A DNA stretch of 64,000 bases, taken from positions 6,714,501 through 6,778,500 of the forward strand of contig CATNEN010000034.1 in assembly GCA_950097015.1 (NCBI GenBank), given 5' to 3'. This document shows positions 43,033 to 54,990 of this stretch, in pieces. Position 1 is the first letter of the stretch. Each line of letters starts with the position of its first letter. The notes beneath the pieces were generated by a model. The model saw nothing but the letters and a program-made list of their open reading frames with translations. It ran no database searches and was not told the DNA's origin. The position numbers were made by a program, and so were the translations under genes. This DNA comes from Macrostomum hystrix. Its lineage: Eukaryota > Platyhelminthes > Macrostomidae.

Positions 43033-46000
43033 CTGAGAGATGGAGTCAGACAGGGGAAGACTAGAGACATGACACCACCGCATATTGACGTTTTAGATTT
43101 GTTAAATTTTATTTAAATTTGTAAGTTTGTGAGTTTACTAAATTGAAATACATAATTCTCCTTAACACTGGATGAACGCCCAAATAACACGAGAGTCAGG
43201 CATCAGATATGAGAGTCAGGCATCAGATATGAGAGTCAGGCATCAGATATGAGAGTCAGGCATCAGATATGAGAGTCAGGCATCAGATATGAGAGTCGGG
43301 CATCAGATATGAGAGTCAGGCATCAGATATGAGAGTCGGGCATCAGATATGAGAGTCAGGCATCAGATATGAGAGTCAGGTATCAGATATGAGAGTCAAA
43401 TATATATATATCAGAGTTTTCAGACCGATATACGATATACATCTCGTAAGTTATATGATTGGAATGAGAGCTGAAAAATGCATAGTATTTGCGCAGTACG
43501 ATCGTATAATTAAATAGAATTTATTTATTAGTAAGAAAGTTTAATCCGCTTCTTCAATTAGAGTCACGAACTAAAAAGCTTGTTGGCTTAGAAAAAAAAT
43601 TTAAATTGAACATGAACAGCGAAAAAACTAACTCTGTGAGTCATATTTGCTTGAAATTTAAATATAGTAATGTGGCGCCAAACCTTTTTTAAATGATTGA
43701 TATTAAGACCTAAGAATAACTAGCGCATTTCCAAACAGGTATCTAACAGGTGACATTCGTGTCTAACAGATGTCATCTGTGTCTAACAGATGTAATACGC
43801 GTCGAACAGGTGTCATACGTGTCTAGCAGGTATCATATCTGTCTAAGAGGTGTCATCCGCGTCTAACAGGTAAGATACGTATCTAACATGCTACATTCGC
43901 GTCTAAAATGTGACATCCATGACCAAAAGGTTCCTAAAGATTGTAACTTTGTCTAAAATAGATACAAATTTGTGTAAGGAGCCGCAGACCGCAAGTAAAA
44001 TAACAATAAAAACAAGATGATTCATTGAAAAGTTTCTTAATGCAGTTCAAATTTACAAAAAGGGTAAATGATAACACGATACCGCCACCAAGCGTTAAAT
44101 CACTGATTAAAGAAACGAATTTCTAATGCAGAGTTAAGAGCAGCTCCAACAAAGCGTCAGACGGAAGATTTTAGTGACAGTAAAACATTTTTTCTAATTT
44201 ATATTTTTCCATTCAGAAAATTAATCCGACATGTGGTACACCATGTTGGAAATATATGATTCAGATTAGTGATCTGTGAGTCAGACTAGTGATCTGACAG
44301 TCAGACTAGAGATCTGTGAGTCAGACTAGTGATCTGACAGTCAGACTAGAGATCTGACAGTCAGACTAGGGGTCTGACAGTCAGACTAGGGATCTGACAG
44401 TCAGACTAGTGATCTGTGAGTCAGACTAGTGTCGATCTGTGAGTCAGACTAGTGATCTGACAGTCAGACTAGGGATCTGACAGTCAGACTAGTGATCTGT
44501 GAGTCAGACTAGTGTCGATCTGTGAGTCAGACTAGTGATCTGACAGTCAGAATAGAGATCTGTGAGTCAGACTAGAGATCTGTGAGTCAGACTAGTGATC
44601 TGTGAGTCAGACTAGAGATCTGACAGTCAGACTAGTGATCTGTGAGTCAGACTAGAGATCTGACAGTCAGACTAGTGATCTGTGAGTCAGACTAGAGATC
44701 TGACAGTCAGACTAGAGATCTGACAGTCAGACTAGAGATCTGACAGTCAGACTAGAGATCTGACAGTCAGACTAGAGATCTGACAGTCAGACTAGAGATC
44801 TGACAGTCAGACTAGGGATCTGACAATTAGATTAATGACGTTTGAAACAAATTAGTAGGACACAAACACAATCGCATAGTTAGAATAATGGCGCGTTTAA
44901 CAAGAAGGCGACCCTAAAAACACAGCGGAGCGAAGCAGTTTCGATCGATTCAACCCGAAGACCGTATTAACAACGTGTAAGTAGCTTGAATGATTAATAA
45001 AAATCTGAGAAATTAAGGAAGCATGTCTAGACACGCCATTTAGTTAGGTCTATAATGAGCAATCATTTAGGAAAGCATCAGATTTTTTACCATCATTTGG
45101 CTACCAACCGGCCTAAGATGCTGCTGCTGCTGCAGATAGCCAATGGAGTCTGGCTGACCATTGCTGCCCTGCATTAGTCTGTAGTTAAACTGTCGCTGGT
45201 TTGGCTAGTGTGTCGGACAAAAAATAGGAGGTTCAGACAGTGGGGCTGCTTTGAGAGCAGAGCGGCGAAGTGTCAAAGTGTCATAATAAAACAAACTAGT
45301 CGAAACTCCTTTCTGGTATCCGAGGCCAATGATAGATTCGCTTCCAATTAAAAAATTACTTTTATTTCTGAATTCCAGTACTCAAAGATCCTGAATTCCA
45401 GTACTCAGAGATCCTGAATTCCAGTACTCCGAGATCCTGAATTTCAGTACTTTGAGATCCCGAATTCCAGTACTCAGAGATCCCGAATTCCAGTACTCCG
45501 AGATCCTGAATTTCAGTACTTTGAGATCCCGAATTCCAGAACTCAAAGATCCCGAATTCCAGTACTCCGAGATCCTGAATTTCAGTACTTTGAGATCCCG
45601 AATTCCAGTACTCAGAGATCCCGAATTCCAGTACTCCGAGATCCTGAATTTCAGTACTTTGAGATCCCGAATTCCAGTACTCAGAGATCCCGAATTCCAG
45701 TACTCAGAGATCCCGAATTCCAGTACTCCGAGATCCTGAATTTCAGTACTTTGAGATCCCGAATTCCAGTACTCAAAGATCCCGAATTCCAGTACTCAGA
45801 GATCCCGAATTCCATGTACTCAGAGATCCTGAATTCCAGTACTCAGGGATTCGAAATTCCAAAGATCCTAAATTCATGCTTACCTCTCAGGCGGAGAAGT
45901 CTCAGACGCATAAGTAAACCCATTAATTTTTTAGCAAAGTTCGAGCAATAATGGCACACACGCACAAGCAGTTTCTTTCAGTTTTGCGAGTGGGATAATT

Positions 46001-49000
46001 AGCTTCCGAGCGCAGGTGACGAAACAACAGAGCAAAGGTAAATAGCTAATCAGTTGACTACTCAATTACAGAGTCAAAAGTAAATTACTGAGAGGGACAG
46101 AGGGATCTACTAATAAGACGAGACGACTTGCAGAGTTAAATTTTGTCGTGTTGAGGTTAGACAGATTCTAAATACACATTTAGTGCAAATTCTGTACACA
46201 CGTTAGGTGGTATATTAGAACCAAGCATTGTACTAAAAATCGTCACGTTACACTTTAAAACAAATCGAAAGACTAAATAATAACAGTTTCACTGTTTAAT
46301 AAAACCAGACAATACAATCTACCTGTATTGAGGCACTTTGGCCCGGTTCCAGCTCAGCCTGAGAAGTTAATTTTTTCACGAATCGAATTTATGAGATCAA
46401 TAAATCTGGCAATCGTATAGATGAGCACTGCTCATTGTTAGATGCATTGGCAGAAAGGTTAATGCAGGTGAAATTTAGGTAAGTAAGAACTATATTTGTA
46501 ACGCAGCTTGAACACGGAATAATAGTACTAGGTTTAGATGACCAAACTGACTCGGCGATCAGACAAGCCAGAGAACAGCCTACTAGTACTAGGTTTAGAT
46601 GACCAAACTGACTCGGCGACCAGACAAGCCAGAGAACAGCCTACTAGTACTAGGTTTAGATGACCAAACTGACTCGGCGACCAGACAAGCCAGAGAACAG
46701 CCTACTAGTACTAGGTTTAGATGACCAAACTGACTCGGCGACCAGACAAGCCAGAGAACAGCCTACTAGTACTAGGTTTAGATGACCAAACTGACTCGGC
46801 GATCAGACAAGCCAGAGAACAGCCTACTAGTACTAGGTTTAGATGACCAAACTGACTCGGCGACCAGACAAGCCAGAGAACAGCCTACTAGTACTAGGTT
46901 TAGATGACCAAACTGACTCGGCGATCAGACAAGCCAGAGAACAGCCTACTAGTACTAGGTTTAGATGACCAAACTGACTCGGCGATCAGACAAGCCAGAG
47001 AACAGCCTACTAGTACTAGGTTTAGATGACCAAACTGACTCGGCGATCAGACAAGCCAGAGAACAGCCTACTAGTACTAGGTTTAGATGACCAAACTGAC
47101 TCGGCGATCAGACAAGCCAGAGAACAGCCTACTAGTACTAGGTTTAGATGACCAAACTGACTCGGCGATCAGACAAGCCAGAGAACAGCCTACTAGTACT
47201 AGGTTTAGATGACCAAACTGACTCGGCGACCAGACAAGCCAGAGAACAGCCTACTAGTACTAGGTTTAGATGACCAAACTGACTCGGCGACCAGACAAGC
47301 CAGAGAACAGCCTACTAGTACTAGGTTTAGATGACCAAACTGACTCGGCGACCAGACAAGCCAGAGAACAGCCTACTAGTACTAGGTTTAGATGACCAAA
47401 CTGACTCGGCGATCAGACAAGCCAGAGAACAGCCTACTAGTACTAGGTTTAGATGACCAAACTGACTCGGCGATCAGACAAGCCAGAGAACAGCCTACTA
47501 GTACTAGGTTTAGATGACCAAACTGACTCGGCGATCAGACAAGCCAGAGAACAGCCTACTAGTACTAGGTTTAGATGACCAAACTGACTCGGCGACCAGA
47601 CAAGCCAGAGAACAGCCTACTAGTACTAGGTTTAGATGACCAAACTGACTCGGCGATCAGACAAGCCAGAGAACAGCCTACTAGTACTAGGTTTAGATGA
47701 CCAAACTGACTCGGCGATCAGACAAGCCAGAGAACAGCCTACTACTATGCCAAAGTAGTCCCAGCCAATGTCAAAAAAGTTAGCGAAAACAACAAACACA
47801 ATATCAAGGACAGCTTTTAAAAAGAGAGAGACAGAAATTGTAACAGTTAAAGAAATTCTAACAGTCAAATAAGACTGTGACAAAACGCAGACCTAGGATT
47901 GGAAATGAATGAATCAAGTTATAAGAAAGCAGAAAAGAGAAGTCTTAAAACTTGCATTTGTGTTAGTTGTAAAAGCGGAAAAATGAAGCTAGTCTTGCAC
48001 TGACAAAATGCATGCAACCATGCTAATGAGTAGTACATCAAAGTGTATAATTTAGTTTCTAATTATCAATCCGCTCTTCATAGCGAATTCTAGTATACCG
48101 GAAGTACGCACATATAATTTAGTTTCTTATTAAGCTCTTTCGCACACACAGAGACAAAATGATCCAAATAATTTACGAGGTAGTGCTGGTGAGAAAACTG
48201 ATTTTTCAGCGACGATGAGGTCTTCGGAGAGCACTTTTTAGGTGGCGGCGCATTTCACTATGCAATTTTGAGCATAGTTACTCCCACAGTTTACCAATTA
48301 CTGGCATTTTTAACAGCAGAAAGACCAGCCATGAAAATATTTAACCAAACGCCATGAAAATCCAGAACATGGGATTCTAAACTTTTCCAATCAATACGAT
48401 GAAATAACTTTCAGAATCACAAAACATCGGTATCGGTCGAGATATTCACCGATTCTCGTCGGGTGTCTGGTGGCAAAACAACCAATATATGCATAAATAT
48501 TCTGCTACAATTGCTGTATATTGTATTGATTGCATTGCTAATTGGTTTATTATTGAACCAATAAGGATTCGCCATATCTGTTTATACAGAGCATTGTTAG
48601 TTGTCCCTGTCAACAGGGTCTTCGACAAGAATAGCTGAACATCTCGACAATGCTGACGTCGGACGGCATTGAAAGTTATTGAATCGTAAATGGCGGGAAA
48701 TGATGACCCATATGGTGGACTTTCACGAAAATCAGTCATCATCCCGATCACGGAGTATTTGAAATACTCCCTGAAGTCTTTCCCCCAGGGGGGAATAGCC
48801 TGGTCAGTTTGTCTCACCTTTGGTTGCAGATGCGTTTGCTTGCCGCTGCGCTCGCCAGCAGCAGCAGCGTTTGTGGCGCTAACTGGCGTAGCCTGTGAAT
48901 TCGCGTTATTTCCGTTGTAAACACTGATGCCGCGTAAAATATAAACAGATATTAACATAGTAAACACCAATAACAAAACAATACTATTCTGCGAGTATGA

Positions 49001-51776
49001 TAACAGTAGGACTTGGAATATTTATAGTGAGAGAGCTTTGCAAATCCCAGATTAAGCGTGTCATACGCACCGTTCTCTCCGGCCGCGAGACCCAGTCGAA
49101 GTCCCAGTCGCATTGCCAACCTTTTTCTTCCATCAGTTTTAAAAATAGGCTGCGCGCGTAATTATAGTCCGGCGTCTCGAAGAAGTCCATCTGCCTGGCG
49201 TAGCGCAGGTAGGAGGCCAGTTCCTCTGCAGTTGGGGAGGAAAGACATGCCGCCTAGATATCTGAGCTGAAAACTCTAAACAATGCTGTTGGATTAAATT
49301 ACAGGTTGACAGGTAGTCTGACAACCTGAGCTTCTTAGCTAGTAGTCTAGTAGATAAGATTTAAGACACCTGATTTAGGCGCCTTACCCGAGAAACTAGA
49401 ATAAACTCCTGAACTAGGTACACCTGAAAAATTCTGAACACCTGAAGCAGTTATCCAGTCTTATTTTCATTCTGAATAAAATTCGGAACACCTGAATGGA
49501 GTATCTGAATAAAATTATGAACACCTGAATTAGGTATCTGAATAAAATTATGAACACCTGAATTAGGTATCTGAATAAAATTACTGAACACCTGAATTAA
49601 GTATCTGAATAAAGTTCTGAACACCTGACGTAAGATACTTCAACAAACATCCCAGCACTAACCGGGAAAGCCGTCGCACAGGGTATCGATAGGCGTGGCC
49701 CGTTTAGTGTCGCCAATCTTCTGGTAGCGCTCCTTCAGATTGTCAGCCTTCAGGCCCTGCCACGGCAGGCTGCCGCGAAGGAAGTACATGAACATGTGGC
49801 CCAGAGCTTCCAGATCGTCTCGACGGGACTGCTCTGCGGAGTCAAATGAGGATTTAGAATATAGGATATCCTTGCTAGGTATATTTTAACATGAAAAATA
49901 AGAAATATCCTGTTTAAAAGCAGACAAGCAAGCAAGCAAGCAAAGCAGCTGGCCCAAGATACACAGAAGGGCATAGAGAGAAACGACAGAAAACTTACTG
50001 CTTCTGCAAGTGCACAACGCGGTGTTTACAAGTGTCTTCTAATAGTAAATGTAAAAATAGGCGTATGTTTAAAAAATCCAGGCCCTGTTTTAGAAATGCA
50101 GCGACATGAACTGCTAAATACAGTAGGCTTGTTAAGAAAGACGCTGAAACGGTGCATTGCTTGATTCAAGTGAAACCGGTTGTGAACGGACCCCATCTTA
50201 GGTAGATTTGACACCGCTTACGCTTAGTAATGCAAATAGAGCTAAGCCATCACAGGCTAACAATATTCTTTGCCTCATTTTTAGTTGGCAAAAATATGTC
50301 ATTTATAATAGACCTTTTACATAGACCCAGTTCTAGAATCCAGTCCCAGTTCTAGAATCCAGTCCTAGTTATAGAATCCAGTCCTAGTTCTAGAATCCAG
50401 TCAAAGTTCGAGAATCCAGTCCCAGTTCTAGAATCCAGATCTAGTCCCAGAATCCAGTCCGAATTCAAGTACAGTCATCAAGTACAATTATAATGCTAAA
50501 ATTGGCACTAGACAAGTTTACCTTTGCCTAAATGCGTGTTGATGCTCATATACCGGGCTGTACCAGTCAGGCTCTTGTGCTCCCTGTACGGGATGTGCCT
50601 GCCTGACTCGCGATCAATGTATTCTTTGGCCAGGCCGAAATCTATGATGTGAATAATATGCTGCTTGCGAGTCGACTGGCGCCCAATCAGGAAATTCTCT
50701 GGCTTCACGTCCCGGTAGATCAAGCTGCGGCTGTGCACGTACTCCATGCGGCTGATCTGTGAAGGGGTGATGGCTTAGCTTGTAGGATCAACAATCGAAC
50801 ACAGTAACAGCTGGAATCCGCCGCCCACCAACACAGTAACAGCTGGAATCCGCCGCCCACCAACACAGTAACAGCTGGAATCCGCCGCCCACCAACACAG
50901 TAACAGCTGGAATCCGCCGCCCACCAACACAGTAACAGCTGGAATCCGACGCCCACCAACACAGTAACAGCTGGAATCCGCCGCCCACCAACACAGTAAC
51001 AGCTGGAATCCGCCGCCCACCAACACAGTAACAGCTGGAATCCGCCGCCCACCAACACAGTAACAGCTGGAATCCGCCCCCCACCAACACCGCATCAGCT
51101 GGAATCCACCCCCACCAACACCGCAACAGCTGGAATCCGCCCCCACCAACACCTCATCAGCTGGAATCCGCCCCTACCAACACCGCAACAGCTGGAATCC
51201 GCCCCCCACCAACACCGCAACAGCTGGAATCCGCCCCCCACCAACACCGCAACAGCTGGAATCCGACCCAAATCGTAAGCCTCGCTTGCACCTAAGCCTC
51301 ACCAATTGTATAGCAATCATGCAAACGGTTTTCAATGTGAATCGCCGATTGCACATATCGAAGAGATCCTCCAACGATGGCCCTAGCAGTTCAAGCACAA
51401 GCGCATTATACTTATGCGTCGGGCCAAAGTAGAAGACCTGCGGCAGGCCCTCCGGGGAGCCGAGCTCCTTGTAGAAGCGATACTCCAGGTGCAGCTGGGG
51501 AGCTCGAGACTTCAACGGCTCCAATTTGACTGCCACGTGCTCATTGTTGTAAAGATTCTTTCCTAGTCGCAATTCGCCGAAATTTCCGCTACCAATCTTT
51601 TTGCCAACCTTGAAGTTGGGCCCGACCATTAGGAAGGCGGCGTCCAAACGGCAAGGCAGGTAGGAGTTAGCGACACCGCCGCCTCCTCCTCCTCCTCCAG
51701 GACCGCCGGCGACAGCCGCACTGCCAACGCCAGCACCGCCAGATACTTGGAGGCGCAGATTGCCTCCACTGTTCAT
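42766..51776 (-). CDS. CSNK1G: Casein kinase 1 gamma (whole gene, 7-8 coding exons)
   Basis: Membrane-anchored Ser/Thr kinase; in other animals it phosphorylates LRP5/6 in Wnt signalling and acts in trafficking. Exons in order: 51776-51303, 50756-50522, 49833-49663, 49225-49071, (uncertain 48923-48818), 46358-46323, 45189-45109, 43032-42766. Without the uncertain exon the phases join and give 472 aa. A Gly-rich head (residues 13-34) precedes the kinase domain, about 55-330. Seen: glycine loop GSGNFG (62-67), Lys84, [17 protein letters not shown] (Asp174), DFG at 197-199, the CK1 signature SINTHLGK, then [22 protein letters not shown]. The C-terminus has [12 protein letters not shown], the palmitoylated Cys/basic anchor that marks the gamma class. 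The first coding exon has an acceptor at 51806, so a 5' non-coding exon lies further right. Confidence 0.92.
43190..43398. repeat. 20-bp tandem array in a CK1 gamma intron
   Basis: About ten copies of ATGAGAGTCAGGCATCAGAT with two A-to-G variants. Confidence 0.97.
43735..43930. repeat. 20-bp degenerate tandem array
   Basis: About nine diverged copies of GTCTAACAGGTGTCATACGT. Confidence 0.85.
44262..44822. repeat. 20-bp tandem array with two unit types
   Basis: About 28 copies of GATCTGACAGTCAGACTAGA or GATCTGTGAGTCAGACTAGT; the two types alternate in blocks, and the longer GTGTCGATC form appears twice about 65 bp apart. Confidence 0.97.
45109..45189 (-). CDS. CSNK1G: CK1 gamma, 81-nt exon in the C-terminal tail
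   Basis: The acceptor is CAGCGACAG and the donor GGCCG|GTTGGT; phase 0 on both sides. It encodes 27 residues including [19 protein letters not shown] and a four-Gln run. Other reading frames contain stops. Confidence 0.62.
45372..45855. repeat. 22-bp tandem array
   Basis: About 22 copies of GATCCCGAATTCCAGTACTC with AG, CG or AA; many EcoRI-type GAATTC sites. It lies between the 36-nt and 81-nt kinase exons. Confidence 0.96.
46323..46358 (-). CDS. CSNK1G: CK1 gamma, 36-nt microexon
   Basis: The acceptor is AACTTCTCAG and the donor ATACAG|GTAGAT; phase 0 on both sides. It encodes [12 protein letters not shown]. No homology can be claimed for twelve residues; the support is splice sites, phase and position. 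Confidence 0.6.
46525..47748. repeat. 61-bp tandem array, 20 nearly identical copies
   Basis: The unit contains GGTTTAGATGACCAAACTGA, CTCGGCGATCAGACAAGCC and AGAGAACAGCCTACTAGTAC. The only variation seen is one C/T site (GATCAG or GACCAG). It lies in a CK1 gamma intron. Confidence 0.99.
47749..48817. other. CK1 gamma intron, unique part
   Basis: AT-rich sequence without a repeat unit or recognisable exon. Confidence 0.5.
48818..48923 (-). CDS. CK1 gamma, possible alternative exon (boundaries uncertain)
   Basis: A GC-richer open stretch encodes [14 protein letters not shown], then [17 protein letters not shown], and stops at a good donor, AAAG|GTGAGA. The best acceptor (CGGCATCAG at 48924) gives 106 nt, which breaks the frame. 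An acceptor at 48989 gives 171 nt in frame but adds a hydrophobic run unlike the family. It may be an alternative or mis-bounded exon. Confidence 0.35.
49071..49225 (-). CDS. CSNK1G: CK1 gamma, coding exon 4 (end of kinase domain)
   Basis: The acceptor is CCAACTGCAG. It encodes [20 protein letters not shown] and ends DWVSRPERT at ACG|GTGCGT (phase 0). The family normally continues from DWVGRP into IPTP; that motif is absent here, so this boundary or the following exon may differ. Confidence 0.88.
49420..49640. repeat. About 33-bp tandem array in a CK1 gamma intron
   Basis: Five to six copies of AACACCTGAATTAGGTATCT followed by GAATAAAATTATG. Confidence 0.88.
49663..49833 (-). CDS. CSNK1G: CK1 gamma, coding exon 3
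   Basis: The acceptor is GACTCCGCAG and the donor CCCG|GTTAGT (phase 1). It encodes [20 protein letters not shown] and [20 protein letters not shown], near-invariant in CK1. Confidence 0.95.
50325..50465. repeat. 19-bp tandem array in a CK1 gamma intron
   Basis: About seven copies of AGTTCTAGAATCCAGTCCC. Confidence 0.9.
50522..50756 (-). CDS. CSNK1G: CK1 gamma, coding exon 2 (catalytic loop)
   Basis: The acceptor is CCCCTTCACAG and the donor GGCAAAG|GTAAAC (phase 1). It encodes the catalytic loop [21 protein letters not shown], and the CK1 substrate-recognition segment through SINTHLGK. Confidence 0.95.
50798..51268. repeat. 32-bp tandem array in a CK1 gamma intron
   Basis: About 15 copies of ACAGTAACAGCTGGAATCCG plus CCGCCCACCAAC. 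It fills almost the whole intron between coding exons 1 and 2, and contains CAGCTG in every unit. Confidence 0.98.
51303..51776 (-). CDS. CSNK1G: CK1 gamma, coding exon 1 (N-lobe)
   Basis: The ATG is at 51776; the exon itself appears to begin at 51805 after TTGCTTGCAG, leaving 29 nt of 5' UTR. It holds the glycine-rich head, the nucleotide loop, the ATP-binding Lys84 and [17 protein letters not shown]. The donor is CAATTG|GTGAGG, phase 0. Confidence 0.92.
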
Positions 51777-51826
51777 TGACTGAACTAAGCTGGTAATAAG
51801 CAGATCTGCAAGCAATGTTTACAGCT

Positions 51827-51848
51827 GTATAGCAATCATGCAAACAGT
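51827..51848 (-). repeat. Duplicated piece of CK1 gamma coding exon 1
   Basis: GTTTGCATGATTGCTATACA on the minus strand repeats the end of coding exon 1 (codons for VCMIAIQ). It sits just upstream of that exon's acceptor. Confidence 0.7.
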
Positions 51849-52082
51849 TGTTCGAAAGCCTATGGCTATGGCTAATTATATTTACGAGTCATATGAAACA
51901 ATGAAAAACTACAGAAAAACGTTTGGCTCCTAAGGGAGATTTAACAGTCTTCTTTCAAATTTAATCAAAGAACAAAAACGAAAATCAATCATTGCTTTTA
52001 AAAAAATTGTCAATATAGTCAAACTAACTGCGAAAATTATACATTGAAAATCTGAGGAACAAATTTAGGTCCACAGGTGCAG

Positions 52083-52195
52083 CAGATTCCCCAGTTCATG
52101 GACTGAATAGCTATACATATAGCCTTTGGAAGCAAAGCACAATAGCTGCTGTTGCACCACTGGCCATACATCTGGCCCACATAGACATCAATTGC
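52083..52195 (+). mobile_element. SINE 3' fragment
   Basis: CCCCAGTTCATGGACTGAATAGC and CATCTGGCCCA match in order the 3' half of the SINE at 54991-55343 read on its own sense strand. The tRNA head is missing. Confidence 0.6.
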
Positions 52196-53066
52196 TAGGA
52201 TCTGCTAGAACTGATCATATTAAGTCAACCATGATTTTTGGGTGAGACACATCTAAATGCATGGCAGAGCTAATTTCCAACTAAATTGTCAAGCATTTCT
52301 AACCAAGAAGGCTTACACAAATTCAGACATGTGACTAGTAGGCCTATAATGGGCTTCTAAATCATGGTGTTGTTAACCAAATTCTGAAATTTGTTAAACC
52401 AGATGACCCTAACTTACACAAGCTCAATGGAAGGTACCTAGGCGCATAATGCATATTAAGTTTAGATATATATATGAAACAAGGGATAGGTCTACTTAAA
52501 AGGACCCAAAAAGTACATATTGTGCTGCTATGCCTACTCAGTTTTCAAATTGATATAGCTAATTATATATATAAATATATATAAATATGTAAGAACTATT
52601 TAACAGCAGAAAATATGCTAATGCCAGCTCAGGAAGCTTGGAATAATACATGTTTTTGGCAAATAACCAACATACTGGCTGGAGAGTTTGTGCTTGTTAT
52701 TGCATTTTAAATAGAAAATTTATGTTATAGTGGGGCAAGTAAACAAAAAAGTGCAATTCTTTATAAAAGCATCAAAAGTTACACTTTTTTCAGAACTATT
52801 TTTAGGCTCAATTTAAATAATTCCTTATATTAGGCCATCAATATTAGTTTGACAAGTTTGACCATTTGACAAGTCCATCATTGAATCTTTATTTTAATTA
52901 TTGTTGCAATTTTATCAATTTGCTTAATTTACCAGATTTGCCTCAGAGCAGTTTGAGAATAGCCTAATTTCAAAAAGTGTTTATTTTTAGTAAGACTAAC
53001 CCTATACCTATTTTTGCTTTATCAATAAATACCCAATGCTCAATGCTAAATCAATAATCAGCTTAT

Positions 53067-54042
53067 GGGTGGTTCTCACAGAGTTGCCACTTTTAGTGTC
53101 CAAAGTGTTTTTTTGCCAATTTTGATTGTTTTTTCATCTATTACTGCAGTATATTATATAAGCTACAGTAAAAAGTGGTTTAAAGCAGTTTTAACACTTC
53201 ATTGACAAATTCATCATTCTTCATTCAAATTCTTCATTTATCACTCATCGGATCTATGCTTTTGAGGGCTGTAGATCCGATGAGTAAAACTGCTATTAAA
53301 TGCAAATATTAAGGAATCCATTGGGGCTAGAATAAAGTGCCATATGTCATTAGAGACATCTATGTACCCTTCATAATATGATATAGCATTTGCGGTTTTA
53401 CAGAATACACATCCTGAGAATTTTACATTTCCCCGACGTAGATCCGATGAGTCAAACTGCTTACTCAAAAAAATCGTTTTTTTACATTTTAGTTTTTCGG
53501 TAGTTGAATAGAGATAGTATGTAGTGTGCCTATAGTTTTATGAAAGCACATAAATATATATTTCGTTTGCAAGAGGATTTAGCACTGAATATGCTACCAC
53601 TAATTTTTTACTGATGAATTTAGGTCAAGAGGTCTGATGTAGATCCGAATGAGTTAAGTTTTGTGAGACACTTATAAAAGACACAAAGTAAGTAGATATA
53701 GCTGAATTATAATAGAAATTATGTTTCCTAATGCTTATTTTAGTTATATATTGCCATATAAAAGAACAACGACGTCTTGAACACAAACACTTTTGACAAG
53801 GGAAAGTCTTAATCTTTGACTAACATGTGTGAGACACAGTGCTTTTACAGACTTGATCATGATTTCTAGTGATTTAAAAATATGTAAACAAATGGAATTT
53901 ATAACAAAGCTTTAGTGCCCCACATAGGGAAACATCGATAGAACACAAATGGTTCAACAGGACAGCTTCAAATTACATTATAAAATATATTTTTTTAAAG
54001 ACACGTTTTTTCAGTACTGTGGCAATCCCGTGAGAATCACCC
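53067..54042. mobile_element. 976-bp DNA-transposon-like element with 24-bp inverted ends
   Basis: The ends at 53067-53090 and 54019-54042 are inverted repeats (20 of 24 match; GGGTG..TTCTCAC....TTGCCAC). TTAT flanks both sides (53063-53066 and 54043-54046), a 4-bp target duplication. Inside, AGATCCGATGAGT occurs at 53273 and 53440, inverted at 53243, and in a variant form near 53641. No transposase is encoded, so it is non-autonomous; the superfamily is not settled. Confidence 0.65.
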
Positions 54043-54990
54043 TTATACACCTAGCATTAACAGCTGCACTATTAATAATATAATAATATATTGCACTATT
54101 TGCACTATTAGAAAAAATGTATGTGTTCAAAGTATATATATTCTGAATTAGTTGAAGTATAATTTATGAAGCTATTAATTTCAGTGACTGTATAAATCAT
54201 ATAATTAGTAATTACTTACTTGTAGGCTAAGGCTATTAGTAATGCCAATAGAAAATAAAAATGTGAATGTATAACTCCAAAAACAGGGAATAATATAGCA
54301 TTACTATTAAAATATGGCCTAAGAAGAATAAGAATAATAGGTGTTAAAAAAACAAAATTTGATATAAAAGATAGACAATATTTTAATTTACAGCACTATT
54401 ATTGACCTTTTTAGCTAGGCTTAACATTAACAATAGCTGTCCGAATGTGGTGACCTGATTTAAGATTTTATTACTATTCTGCTCCTACATATTGAGACTT
54501 GCCATAGAACTGTACAAACTCAATCTCACCAATCAAGAGCTGACAGGCCTCATTTATGAGACAGGATTTAGATAGCTTACAACCTTAGCTTACTCTTAGT
54601 TTTACTGCCTGTAGGCCTCCTACTGCAATTCATTTGAATTAAATGGTTAACTCTTGACAAGGTCCCTGGACACTGTCATCCAGATGACAATCTGTCTAAT
54701 ATCTTAGAGGGTGGATGACAAAGTGACTTAGACTTGTGGACACTTTGTCATCTATAAAACAAGTTTTCAAAGTTAGAACAGAACCACCCCTCCCCACATC
54801 ATGTTGCTACCTATATTTTAATTCTTAACATCTGTTAATTGAGTCTACAGACTACAATGGTTGTTATTAGTAGATGACAAACTGACCAAACTTTAAAGCA
54901 TGCTGATTGGCTAGATGACAAAGTGTCCTACTTTCAAATGGATGACAAAGTTGTAAGATAACAAAGTGTCTAGGGTCCATTGACAGTTTA

